Below the pieces are notes generated by a model. That model was not told where the DNA came from and searched no databases. It saw only the letters and a list, made by a program, of their open reading frames with translations. From contig CAJTEE010000004.1 of assembly GCA_910575275.1 (NCBI GenBank), positions 1-43,681 of the forward strand: DNA of 43,681 bases, in the 5' to 3' direction. Each line of letters begins with the position of its first letter. The stretch's first letter is position 1. Below are positions 15,185 through 23,024 of the stretch, one piece after another. The position numbers and the translations under genes were made by a program. The stretch comes from Lachnospiraceae bacterium. Its GTDB lineage: Bacteria; Bacillota; Clostridia; Lachnospirales; Lachnospiraceae.

Positions 15185-15530
15185 ATTCCCGTCCGCTTCC
15201 GTTATGAAATCCTGCTCCCTGAATGCCGGGAGTTCAGCGTATTTTGGTATTTATGGTCAGTCCTTTATAAAAAAATAAAATTTTGTAGCTGTTTTTTGAA
15301 AAACACTTCCGTTTTTATAGCCGTTTTTCTCCTATCAGTGAAAGGAGTAATTTTTTTTGATTAAAAATCAGTTACACAAAAGGAGGGCGGCTATGGGGTA
15401 CGGATAAAACAGAGATCCGGTTACTAAGTGCGGAAGCTGGAAATTTGAACAATTCTACGAACAATTATAAGTGAAATGTGCGTGATGCGCAAGAAAGGAT
15501 TTCTAATGGAGGCAGTAAAATTGAATAGCA
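15185..15530. other. Non-coding gap before the recombinase remnant
   Basis: No gene found. Near 15381 AAAGGAGGGCGGCT precedes ATG GGG TAC GGA TAA, a good ribosome site with a frame of only four codons, so the original gene start (probably the recombinase) seems to have been deleted downstream. A hairpin CCAGCC/GGCTGG followed by a T-run (15543-15569) could act as a terminator. Confidence 0.4.
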
Positions 15531-15569
15531 GTGTGGCAAAGTCCAGCCCTTCTGCGGCTGGATTTTTTT

Positions 15570-16942
15570 ACCGCAGGATCGGCGGGACGCTTTTCAACGA
15601 ATGGTATCTGCGCGACTGCAGCAGGAAGATCACCGCTGTTTTGCGGGCGAAAGGGAAAGTCGGTCACGAGCAACCCGCCGTATGGGTATGTAAAAAGCTC
15701 TGAGGATAAAAATCTCTGGCTTGTCGATGAAGAAGCGGCGGGGGTTGTATGCAGGATTTTCAGGCTGTCCATAGAGGGCATGGGACCGTGGCAGATTGCA
15801 AAACGGCTTACGGAGGAAAAGGTTGAGAAACCTTCGTATTATCAGGCAACAAGACAGCGGGGGAATCACCAGACCATGTGCGATTTTGAAACTCCCTATA
15901 ACTGGACGGGCGGTTCAGTCGCACGGATACTGGAAAGACCGGAATATATGGGCGACACCGTAAATTTCCGCAGCCACAAGTTATCCTATAAAGATAAGAA
16001 AGCGGTCAAAAACAGCAGTGATGAAATCCTTGTTTTTCAGGATACCCATGAGGCAATCGTAGACCGCAGGACTTGGCATATGGTGCAGGAATTAAGAAAG
16101 ACGGTGCGCAGGATCGACACAAACGGAGAGGGAAACCTGCTGACCGGAAAACTTTATTGTGCGGACTGCGGCGGGAAAATGCACTACCGCAGGGGCACGA
16201 CGAGGGCAGGCAGGGACTGGCGCGGGATTCCAAACGGTGAAGTTAAGCGCACTTCCGCAGGATTTAACTGCGGCAGCTACAACAGCGACAGAAAACAGTA
16301 TAAACGGATCTGCTGCTCCCATTCCATAAAAGAGGACACAGTAAAGCAGCTTATCCTTGAAACAATACAGTATGCCTTAAAAAGCGTACGCATGGACGAG
16401 GCGGCATTTATAAAGAGTATGCGGAGCTCATCAGAAGTCAGGGACAAGAGCGAGGTAAAAAAGCTGAAATCAGACTTTGCGAAAAAAGAGATTATGAGAA
16501 GGAACAGCAGGAGCTTACGCTTGCCATCGTCAATGAATTTGTGGACAAAGTACTGGTACACAAGATAGAAGAAACGGACGGCGACCGTGTGCAGGAGATT
16601 GAGATTTTTCTCAATTATATCGGCAGGGTGGAGCTTCCAGCGCAGGAACTTTCCGGGGAAGAAATGGCGGTGGAAGTGAAGAAACGGAAAAGCCGCCAGT
16701 ACAGGAGGGAATACATGAAAGCCTACCGGGAAAAGCACAGACCGGAAATCCGGCGTGTGATTGAAAGCGCAAATGCGGCAGATAAACAGAAACAGATAGA
16801 GGAAGCTGGACAGTCAGCAGATGAACTTCTGTATACGAATAGTACGGAACAGGTTGCTGCTATGGTGGCAGGGGAAAACAAGGTTATTGTAGAGAGCAGC
16901 CTTCCGACCAAAGAGGAAGTGAAAGAAAAACAATTATTTTAG
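15570..16942 (+). pseudogene. Large serine recombinase (TnpX-like) remnant without catalytic domain
   Basis: The N-terminal resolvase domain with the active serine is missing. The remnant begins with FNEWYLRDCSRKITAVLRAKG in one frame, shifts near 15660, and continues with PYGYVKSSEDKNLWLVDEEA, GPWQIAKRLTEEKVEKPSYY and a recombinase domain. Then comes a zinc ribbon, LYCADCGGKMHYRR with the second pair CGSY and CCSH (residue pattern CxxC...C...C). A second frameshift with internal deletion near 16475 leads to YEKEQQELTLAIVNEF and KVLVHKIEETDGDR, the usual C-terminal end. It cannot be active. It marks the element as a serine-recombinase-type ICE or transposon related to Tn4451. Confidence 0.82.
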
Positions 16943-16944
16943 GC

Positions 16945-18360
16945 GTGGATGCAGGCTATGGGAACTATAAAACGGCGAGATGCTGTTTCCCGACTTCCGT
17001 GAGCAGGAACAGCCAGCCGCCGGTCTTTACAAGGGATTATCTGGAATATAATAGCGGCTATTACACCATAGGCGAGGGGCATAAGGATTTTGTCGCAGAA
17101 AAGGGCAGGGATGATGACAATTACATCCTTACCCTTGCCGCCATCGCAAAAGAACTGAAAGTGAGGGGGCTGTCAGCCGCAAAGATTCACCTTGCGGTGG
17201 GGCTTCCGCTGAAATGGGTGCAGGCGCAGAGAGATTCGTTCCGCGAGTATATGATGCAGAACCGCCATGTTGATTATAAGTATGCAGGTAAGCATTATAC
17301 GGTTGACATCGTGGACTGTACAGTCATGCCGCAGTGTTATGCGGCGATAGCGGAGAATCTGCCCGATTTTAAGGGTATGCACATGGTAGCGGATATCGGC
17401 AACGGGACAATGAATGTGATGATTCTCAACAATGGAAAGGCGAGCGAGAGCAGGTCATGGACGGTAAAGCTAGGGGCGAATCAATGTTTTATGGTGATTC
17501 GCAATCTTATTCTGGACAGGAAAGCGGAGGAACTTCCGGCAGAGATCATTGAGAATTACCTGCGCTTCGGCGATACGAAAGTGGGTGGGGAATACCAGCA
17601 GCTTATGGAGGAAGCGGCAAAGTCCTATGTAAATATGATATTTGCGGAACTGAAAGCGCACGGATACAATCCTAATCTTATGAAACTTTATATCATGGGC
17701 GGTGGCGCAAAGGTTGTGGAGCTTGTAGGAGATTATGACAGCGAAAATGTTACTTTCAACCATGATATACGGGCAAATGCCAAAGGCTACGAATACTTCT
17801 GCTATAGTGAAGCTGCGCAGGCAGAAAGCAATGACTTCTGTCGGATAAGGGGGCGTATCCATATGAAGAATAAAAACCACAATATCCGTTTCAATATGGA
17901 AAAAGGGGAGGAATGCAGGGCGTGGGAGCTTCTGCATTCCTCCAAGGTGCGGCAGATGTTCAAGTCGCAGAACAGATTCGTGATAGAGGCGGTCAATGAT
18001 TATTACGACAGATGCGTCGAAATGAAGAATGATCCGTATCTGGAAACGAGGGAAAAAGAGGACGCTTTTGCAGAGCAAATCGTGGAAGCGGTAGAAAAGA
18101 AAGTGATGTCCAACCTTCCGGCGCTTTTCGGTATGTATATGGCGCAGATGCAGCCGTTTCCGGTATCTGTTCCTATGGGGGCATATCCGGTGGCGCAGGG
18201 CGGCATGGTGTATGGGCAAGCACAAGCCAGAACCTTATTCAGTAGCACGAATCCCCCCAATATGGCAGTGCAGGATACGGGAGATATGCAGGAGCAGAAT
18301 AAACAAGAGAGTGTCACAGAATCGCCGGAGAATGCGCTGATTGATTTTGATGCATTTTAA
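16945..18360 (+). CDS. ParM/StbA-type actin-like protein fused to a ParR-like domain (471 aa)
   Basis: Residues 1-306 are an actin-like plasmid segregation ATPase: VDAGYGNYKTA (phosphate 1), KIHLAVGLPLKWV, MVADIGNGTMNVMILNNG (phosphate 2) and LYIMGGGAKVVEL (adenosine). Residues 307-471 resemble ParR-type centromere adaptors: NIRFNMEKGEECRAWELLHS, FVIEAVNDYYDRC, DPYLETREKEDAFAEQIVE. An AAGGGGG ribosome site and ATG at 17863 sit exactly at the junction, so two formerly separate genes appear joined in one frame. The GTG at 16945 is the first usable start, but the frame is open upstream (TIILG precedes it), so the true start may have been lost or be non-standard. Role: partition of the element, if active. 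Confidence 0.72.
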   Translation: MDAGYGNYKTARCCFPTSVSRNSQPPVFTRDYLEYNSGYYTIGEGHKDFVAEKGRDDDNYILTLAAIAKELKVRGLSAAKIHLAVGLPLKWVQAQRDSFREYMMQNRHVDYKYAGKHYTVDIVDCTVMPQCYAAIAENLPDFKGMHMVADIGNGTMNVMILNNGKASESRSWTVKLGANQCFMVIRNLILDRKAEELPAEIIENYLRFGDTKVGGEYQQLMEEAAKSYVNMIFAELKAHGYNPNLMKLYIMGGGAKVVELVGDYDSENVTFNHDIRANAKGYEYFCYSEAAQAESNDFCRIRGRIHMKNKNHNIRFNMEKGEECRAWELLHSSKVRQMFKSQNRFVIEAVNDYYDRCVEMKNDPYLETREKEDAFAEQIVEAVEKKVMSNLPALFGMYMAQMQPFPVSVPMGAYPVAQGGMVYGQAQARTLFSSTNPPNMAVQDTGDMQEQNKQESVTESPENALIDFDAF

Positions 18361-18412
18361 TATGTTTATAGAGTAAGGCTACGGTAAACGGATTTATCAT
18401 AGCTTTATTTTT

Positions 18413-18595
18413 ATGGAAATTGCCATAAAGAGAAGAAGCCTGCTTGCGGAGAAATGGAAAGCATTTAAGGAGGAAATGTCCGGGAAACGGGAGGCGTTCC
18501 TCCCTACGGGGAGATTGGCAAATGAGCAGTACACAGAGCTTCTGGGACTGCTGTCCGTGGAGAACCAGGCAGAAAGAGGGGAGAGTTTAAAATGA
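18413..18595 (+). CDS. Small phage-type protein upstream of the holin (60 aa)
   Basis: Basic, helical protein (RRSLLAEKWKAFKEEMSGKR, then GRLANEQYTELLGLL). Its stop overlaps the holin start as ATGA (18592-18595), so both belonged to one operon. I do not recognise the family. It may be the truncated end of a larger tail-region protein, because no clear ribosome site precedes its ATG. Confidence 0.4.
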   Translation: MEIAIKRRSLLAEKWKAFKEEMSGKREAFLPTGRLANEQYTELLGLLSVENQAERGESLK

Positions 18596-19050
18596 CAATA
18601 AGTTTCATAGACCGATATAACACCGCCGTGGGAGCGGTTGTGGCCGTCATGACGGCCGTATTTGGCGCGTATTGGTATCTATTTGCGGGGTATCTGGCTT
18701 TAAATGTGCTGGACTAGCTGACGGGATGATATAAGGCCAGAAGGAAGAAGAAGGAATCGAGCTACAAAGGGCTTAGAGGGATCACGAAGAAGACGGGGTA
18801 CTGGGTAATCATTTTGGTGGCATTTTTGATTCTTGCGCTGTTTATTCACCTGGGGAAGGATATCCTGGGGATCGAAATGGGCTTTTTGACCTTTTTAGGC
18901 TGGTTTACCCTGGCATCTCTGATGGTAAATGAGGTGAGAAGCATTCTGGAGAATTTAGTAGAATGTGGGTACAGAGTGCCGGATTTCTTAACAAAAGGGC
19001 TGGCCGTGACAGAGAAACTCATTTATGCCGGCGCGGAGATCAAGGAGTAA
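18592..19050 (+). pseudogene. Phage holin (phage_holin_4/TcdE-like) with two Trp-to-stop changes
   Basis: The frame encodes a holin of about 152 codons: TISFIDRYNTAVGAVVAV, FGAYWYLFAGYLALNVLD, then TAG (18715-18717), LTG, then TGA (18727-18729), YKARRKKKESSYKGLRGI, TKKTGYWVIILVAFLILALF, LGKDILGIEMGFLTFLGWFT and LENLVECGYRVPDFLTKGLA. Family members read DWLTGWYKAR here, so both stops replace Trp (TGG to TAG and TGA). The rest is well conserved, so inactivation seems recent. Confidence 0.85.
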
Positions 19051-19154
19051 AATAAGGCATATTTTCTGCCGAAGATGAATTGCCTGACGGGAGCAGGCAC
19101 GTTATAATGCCCATGTTGTCTCGCCGATACCTGGCAGCGGGAGGAGGTATTTAG

Positions 19155-19280
19155 ACGGAAGCTGTGAGTCCTTTTTTGATCGTCGTTGCGGCTAGTGTGG
19201 CCTGTCACTACATCATCAAATGGTTAGACGGCGACCATAAGGGCAACACAAATAGCCTACGGGGTGCTTTGCCGGTATAA
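19155..19280 (+). CDS. Small single-helix membrane protein, start codon uncertain (41 aa)
   Basis: After an excellent GGAGGAGGT ribosome site (19140-19148) the frame reads ACG GAA GCT GTG, then SPFLIVVAASVACHYIIKWL and DGDHKGNTNSLRGALPV. The spacing points to the ACG at 19155 as a mutated ATG; GTG at 19164 would give 38 aa. One membrane helix and a hydrophilic tail are seen. It resembles small membrane proteins often found beside transposases and phage genes, function unknown. Confidence 0.5.
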   Translation, partial: TEAVSPFLIVVAASVACHYIIKWLDGDHKGNTNSLRGALPV

Positions 19281-19291
19281 AAGAAAAGAAG

Positions 19292-19330
19292 AAGTCCTCA
19301 ACTGTGTTGCAGCACAGTTAAGGGCTTCAT
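19292..19330 (+). terminator. Hairpin after the small membrane protein
   Basis: GAAGTCCTCAACTGTG and CACAGTTAAGGGCTTC pair with few mismatches around TTGCAG. The T-run is weak (ATTCTTTG). Confidence 0.65.
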
Positions 19331-19457
19331 TCTTTGTCCAGATGGACTTGTGATTTCTTTTTGCCTGCAGACATTATAGCATATGCGGGTTAAAATTTAT
19401 ATTATTTAAAAATGTTTTCCCGTGCGATATGCCGGGGCCTTTTTATTGGAGAAGAAT

Positions 19458-19741
19458 ATGAAAAACTTACAGGGATTGATCGACAAAGGGCCGGCCGAGG
19501 AGAATCACATTGAAAAAGTTGCAAATATGGATTTGAATTCCCAAACTGGCAGTAGGGGAAGTGGAAATTATATCAAATATGCCAGAGATGTGAACGCCGT
19601 CGGGCTCATGGACTGTCAGGGTCAGCCATGATGCTGCACATTCCAGGTTTGGTTGGAAGCGTAGAAAATCGGCGTGGAGAAGGCGCTGAAGCATAGGAAC
19701 ACGTCCCGAGACATGTGGTTTCAGGAGATATTTTACAATTA
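19458..19741 (+). pseudogene. Phage-type lysin remnant (CHAP/peptidoglycan hydrolase N-terminus)
   Basis: The frame from ATG 19458 (after GGAGAAGAAT) reads LNSQTGSRGSGNYIKYARDV, NAVGLMDCQGQP, then TGA where the family has Trp (QPWC), CCTFQVWLEA, then TAG for a likely Gln, KIGVEKALKH, and ends 'FYN'. The GQPWC motif with its cysteine belongs to the start of CHAP-like endolysins. The rest of the enzyme is missing. With the holin it forms a relic of a prophage lysis cassette. Confidence 0.72.
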
Positions 19742-19781
19742 ATAAATATTAAGATACATTAATCGGTCTGCTTTAAATTTG

Positions 19782-19798
19782 CCACAATACTATTGTGG
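19782..19798. promoter_or_regulatory. 7-3-7 dyad upstream of the surface glycan operon
   Basis: CCACAAT, ACT, ATTGTGG: a perfect dyad about 80 bases upstream of the promoter at 19880. It may be an operator; no T-run follows. Confidence 0.4.
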
Positions 19799-19879
19799 AA
19801 TCATGTAAATAAAGGGAAAGATTACTAAAAATTCAAGAATATATTAATAATTTGGAAACGATTTGCTGTAAGTCACGAG

Positions 19880-19908
19880 TTGCGCGGAAAGTAGAAGGAT
19901 GCTATACT
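19880..19908 (+). promoter_or_regulatory. Promoter of the surface glycan operon
   Basis: TTGCGC and TATACT with a 17-base spacer, 40 bases before the ATG at 19948. Confidence 0.7.
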
Positions 19909-19947
19909 AGACTTGATTTTTTGTGAAATGAGAAAGGAAGAAGATCC

Positions 19948-21534
19948 ATGTCGAATAGAATCAAAAAGAAGCAGGAGACAAAAAGCAGCTTCCAGGAAAC
20001 GCAGGGGCTGCTCATCGGTATTTTCGTGCTGGCGGTATTATGCCTTATGCCGGTAGTGTTTACAAGGTTCTATTTTAATATTCTGGAAACAAAATACATT
20101 TTTTATTGTATTATTTCGATCGGGGCCATGGTGCTCATGGGAGGGTACGGGCTGGCAAGCGGGAGAGTCGAGGCATTCTTTAAGGAATTCCGTTTGTCTG
20201 CGGTGATCAAAAGCCTGAATGTGGTCGACTGGGCCATGCTGGTTTTCTGGCTTTGCAATGTTTTATCCTGGGTGTTTTGTACCGAATGGTACTGGGATGC
20301 ATTCTGGGGGACGCTGGGGCGCTATAACGGCGTTTTTCTGATGACGATCTATATGATCATGTATTTCCTGGTTACGCGGTTTTTCTGTTTTAAGCAGTGG
20401 TATCTGGATGCGTTTCTGGCGGTAGGAATCTTCGTCTGTGTATTTGGGATCACAGATTACTTCCAGATGGACATTCTGCAGTTTAAGGTTCGGATGATAG
20501 AGAGCCAAAAGGCGATCTACACCTCGACGATTGGCAACATCAATACGTACACAGTCTATATCGGTGCCCTCATGGTGGTATCCATGATCCTGTTTACGCT
20601 GGAGAAAAATCAGAAACGAATGCTCTGGTATTACGGAAACATGGTATTAGCCGGCTTTGCCCTGATCATGGGCTCCAGCGACAATGCCTATTTGACGCTG
20701 GGAGCCTTATTTGGCTTTTCGCCGCTCTGGCTGTTTCGGACAAAAACAGGGTTTCGCCGGTATTGGATTTCAGCCGCCTCCTTCCTCACGGTTATACAGT
20801 GCATTGCCTGGATCAATGTGGCATGCGCGGATTCTGTCGTCGGAGTAGACGGCCTGTTCAGCGTGCTGGCCGGCCTTCGATTCCTCCCCCTCTTGGTTGC
20901 GGTACTTTGGGCTATTGCCGGAGCGGCTGCGGCGCTGACGCTGCGGAAAACAGAAAAAAATTCGGAGGAGCTCGGGATAGGAGCCGTGTACGCATGGCTT
21001 GCAGTGATCCTTCTGGCGGCTGCGGCGCTCACCTTTGTTTTGTATGATGCAAACGCAGGCGGACATGCACAACGCTATGGAGCGCTCCGCTCCTATGTGG
21101 TATTTAATGACGACTGGGGAACGCGCCGGGGCTATGTGTGGACGCGTGCGCTTGAAGTCTATGCGACAAAATTCACTACGTTACAGAAAGTGTTTGGCTA
21201 TGGCACCGATATGTTGTGGGCCGTGATGAGCTATTATTTTGAACCAGTGATGGAAAACGGCCACCGCGTCGTCTATGACAGTGTGCATAACGAATACCTG
21301 CATTACCTGGTCACGATCGGTCCGATCGGCATGATGGCCTACATCACGCTTCTCGGCTCTGCAGTGGTGCGGATGTGCGGGACTATGAAGGACCGGCCCG
21401 AGGTGGTGGCTGCCATGTTTGCAGTTGTCGCGTATGCGACGCAGGCGGTGGTCAACATCAATCTGCCGATTGCAACCCCGATCATCCTGACGCTTTTGGC
21501 GATGGGAGTCGGCAAACGCGTCTGGACACGATAA
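19948..21534 (+). CDS. O-antigen-ligase / Wzy-type polysaccharide membrane protein (528 aa)
   Basis: Integral membrane protein with about 12 predicted helices and a large outer loop, typical of the WaaL/Wzy_C (PF04932-type) group that joins or polymerises undecaprenyl-linked glycans outside the membrane. Visible features: a basic N-terminus, helices from residue 26, TIGNINTYTVYIGALMVV near 190, a hydrophilic loop around 365-440 with FGYGTDMLWAV, and VYDSVHNEYLHYLVTIGPIG, whose His-Asn pattern is the family signature. The start has AAAGGAAGAAG 8 bases upstream. First gene of the operon with the sugar-phosphate transferase 17 bases downstream, so ligation of a surface glycan to the wall or a lipid is likely. 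In Gram-positives the acceptor is not known. Confidence 0.85.
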   Translation: MSNRIKKKQETKSSFQETQGLLIGIFVLAVLCLMPVVFTRFYFNILETKYIFYCIISIGAMVLMGGYGLASGRVEAFFKEFRLSAVIKSLNVVDWAMLVFWLCNVLSWVFCTEWYWDAFWGTLGRYNGVFLMTIYMIMYFLVTRFFCFKQWYLDAFLAVGIFVCVFGITDYFQMDILQFKVRMIESQKAIYTSTIGNINTYTVYIGALMVVSMILFTLEKNQKRMLWYYGNMVLAGFALIMGSSDNAYLTLGALFGFSPLWLFRTKTGFRRYWISAASFLTVIQCIAWINVACADSVVGVDGLFSVLAGLRFLPLLVAVLWAIAGAAAALTLRKTEKNSEELGIGAVYAWLAVILLAAAALTFVLYDANAGGHAQRYGALRSYVVFNDDWGTRRGYVWTRALEVYATKFTTLQKVFGYGTDMLWAVMSYYFEPVMENGHRVVYDSVHNEYLHYLVTIGPIGMMAYITLLGSAVVRMCGTMKDRPEVVAAMFAVVAYATQAVVNINLPIATPIILTLLAMGVGKRVWTR

Positions 21535-21551
21535 GGTAAGGACTGGAGAAT

Positions 21552-23024
21552 ATGAAGGATTATACGCAGTACAAAAGAATCATTAAATTTTTATCCTCTG
21601 CTGCGATTATTCTGCTGCAGACCGCGGTGTATGGTGCGGTCTGGATCTGGTATTATAATAAGGTGGTCATGGGCTCGCCGTTCTGGAGACGCGGAAACTG
21701 GCTGATGATCGCAGTATATGCGATTCTTCTGATGTTTTTTGAACAGATGTACGGCGGCTTTAAGGTCGGATTCTACAAAAAATGGAATGTGATCTATTCG
21801 CAGATCCTGTCTCTGGCGATCGTAAATTTGATCACATATTTGCAGATTGCCCTGATTGATAAACGGTTCCACTCACCGGCTACGATCGGAGTGGTCTTTT
21901 TGGCGGAGGTGGCCCTTGCGGTTTTGTGGGCGTTTGGGTTTCAGTTTCTTTACAGCCGCCTGTTTCCCCAGCGCCGCATGCTGTTGGTATACGGAGAGCG
22001 CCCGGCTTTTCATCTGATGCAGAAAATCAGCACGCGGGAGGACAAGTACCAGATCTGCAATATTATCCATTTCAAAGAAGGCATTGAGGAGATCATGCAG
22101 TTGGCGCATCAATACGATGCGATCATCATCGGAGACATTCCGGCGCATGAGCGCAACCTGCTGTTGAAGATGTGCTTCGGACAGGGCCTAAGGACTTATA
22201 CGGTGCCCAAGATTTCAGACATTATAAACAGAAGCTCGGATGACTTAAACCTGTTTGACACCCCCCTTCTTTTGTCGAGAAATGAGGGGCTGAAGATCGA
22301 ACAGTTGATCTGCAAGCGGGCTGTGGATATTTTCTGTTCTCTGCTGGGGATTATGATTGCTGCCCCTTTTTTTCTGGTGATCGCAGTGTTGATCCGTGCG
22401 ACAGACGGAGGGCCTGTCTTTTATAAACAGATTCGCCTGACTCAGGAGGGCAGGGAATTCATGATTTATAAGTTCCGCACAATGATTCAGAACGCGGAAC
22501 AGGATGGACAGGCGCGGCTCGCCGCCGAGGGGGATGCGAGAATCCTTCCGGTCGGGCGTTTCCTGCGGGCTACCCGTCTGGACGAGCTCCCGCAGCTTCT
22601 TAATGTATTAAAGGGAGAGATGTCTATGGTAGGCCCCAGACCGGAGCGCCCGGAGCTGGCCGCGGAAATCGCAAGGACGCTTCCTGAATTCCCGTACCGT
22701 TTGAAGGTAAAGGCGGGCCTCACAGGATATGCGCAGATCTACGGAAAATATAATACGACGGCGTATGACAAGCTGAAGCTGGATCTGACGTATATTCGAA
22801 ATTATTCGTTGATTTTGGATCTGAAGTTAATGATTATGACGCCCAAGGTCATGCTGATGAAGGAGAGCACGGAAGGCGTTATGGATGAAGACGTACGGCT
22901 GCAAAGCCAGGAGGTAGCCGCAGCAAAGATTGATATTAAACTGGACAAAGGAGCAGACAGGTATGCAGGCAGTAATCATGGCAGGCGGAAAAGGAACAAG
23001 GCTCGCAGCGCTTACAAAGGATGA
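21552..23024 (+). CDS. Polyprenyl-phosphate sugar-1-phosphate transferase (490 aa)
   Basis: Initiating transferase (WbaP/CpsE-type) that moves a sugar-1-phosphate from a nucleotide sugar to undecaprenyl phosphate at the inner membrane face. Four N-terminal helices lie at about residues 12-35, 51-67, 83-102 and 112-135, with a cytosolic middle domain (CoA-binding-like) at 140-245. The catalytic Bac_transf domain (PF02397-type) runs from residue 255 (KRAVDIFCSLLG) to 440, with YKFRTM at 306-311, RLDELPQLLNVLKGEMSMVG at 342-361 and GPRPERPE at 361-368. The C-terminal 50 residues are a polar tail that overlaps the next gene by 62 bases. It is the committed step of the glycan made here; which sugar it uses cannot be told from sequence. 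Confidence 0.9.
   Translation: MKDYTQYKRIIKFLSSAAIILLQTAVYGAVWIWYYNKVVMGSPFWRRGNWLMIAVYAILLMFFEQMYGGFKVGFYKKWNVIYSQILSLAIVNLITYLQIALIDKRFHSPATIGVVFLAEVALAVLWAFGFQFLYSRLFPQRRMLLVYGERPAFHLMQKISTREDKYQICNIIHFKEGIEEIMQLAHQYDAIIIGDIPAHERNLLLKMCFGQGLRTYTVPKISDIINRSSDDLNLFDTPLLLSRNEGLKIEQLICKRAVDIFCSLLGIMIAAPFFLVIAVLIRATDGGPVFYKQIRLTQEGREFMIYKFRTMIQNAEQDGQARLAAEGDARILPVGRFLRATRLDELPQLLNVLKGEMSMVGPRPERPELAAEIARTLPEFPYRLKVKAGLTGYAQIYGKYNTTAYDKLKLDLTYIRNYSLILDLKLMIMTPKVMLMKESTEGVMDEDVRLQSQEVAAAKIDIKLDKGADRYAGSNHGRRKRNKARSAYKG

Noticed and set aside
15531-16942. Serine recombinase as the enzyme driving the cassette inversion
   Set aside because: The catalytic N-terminal domain is absent and the frame is broken twice. 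The 11-6-11 sites also suit tyrosine recombinases, not serine recombinases with a 2-base crossover.
17470-18225. 251-codon open frame on the minus strand
   Set aside because: Antisense of the ParM-ParR gene, His/Arg-rich, with no ribosome site or family resemblance.
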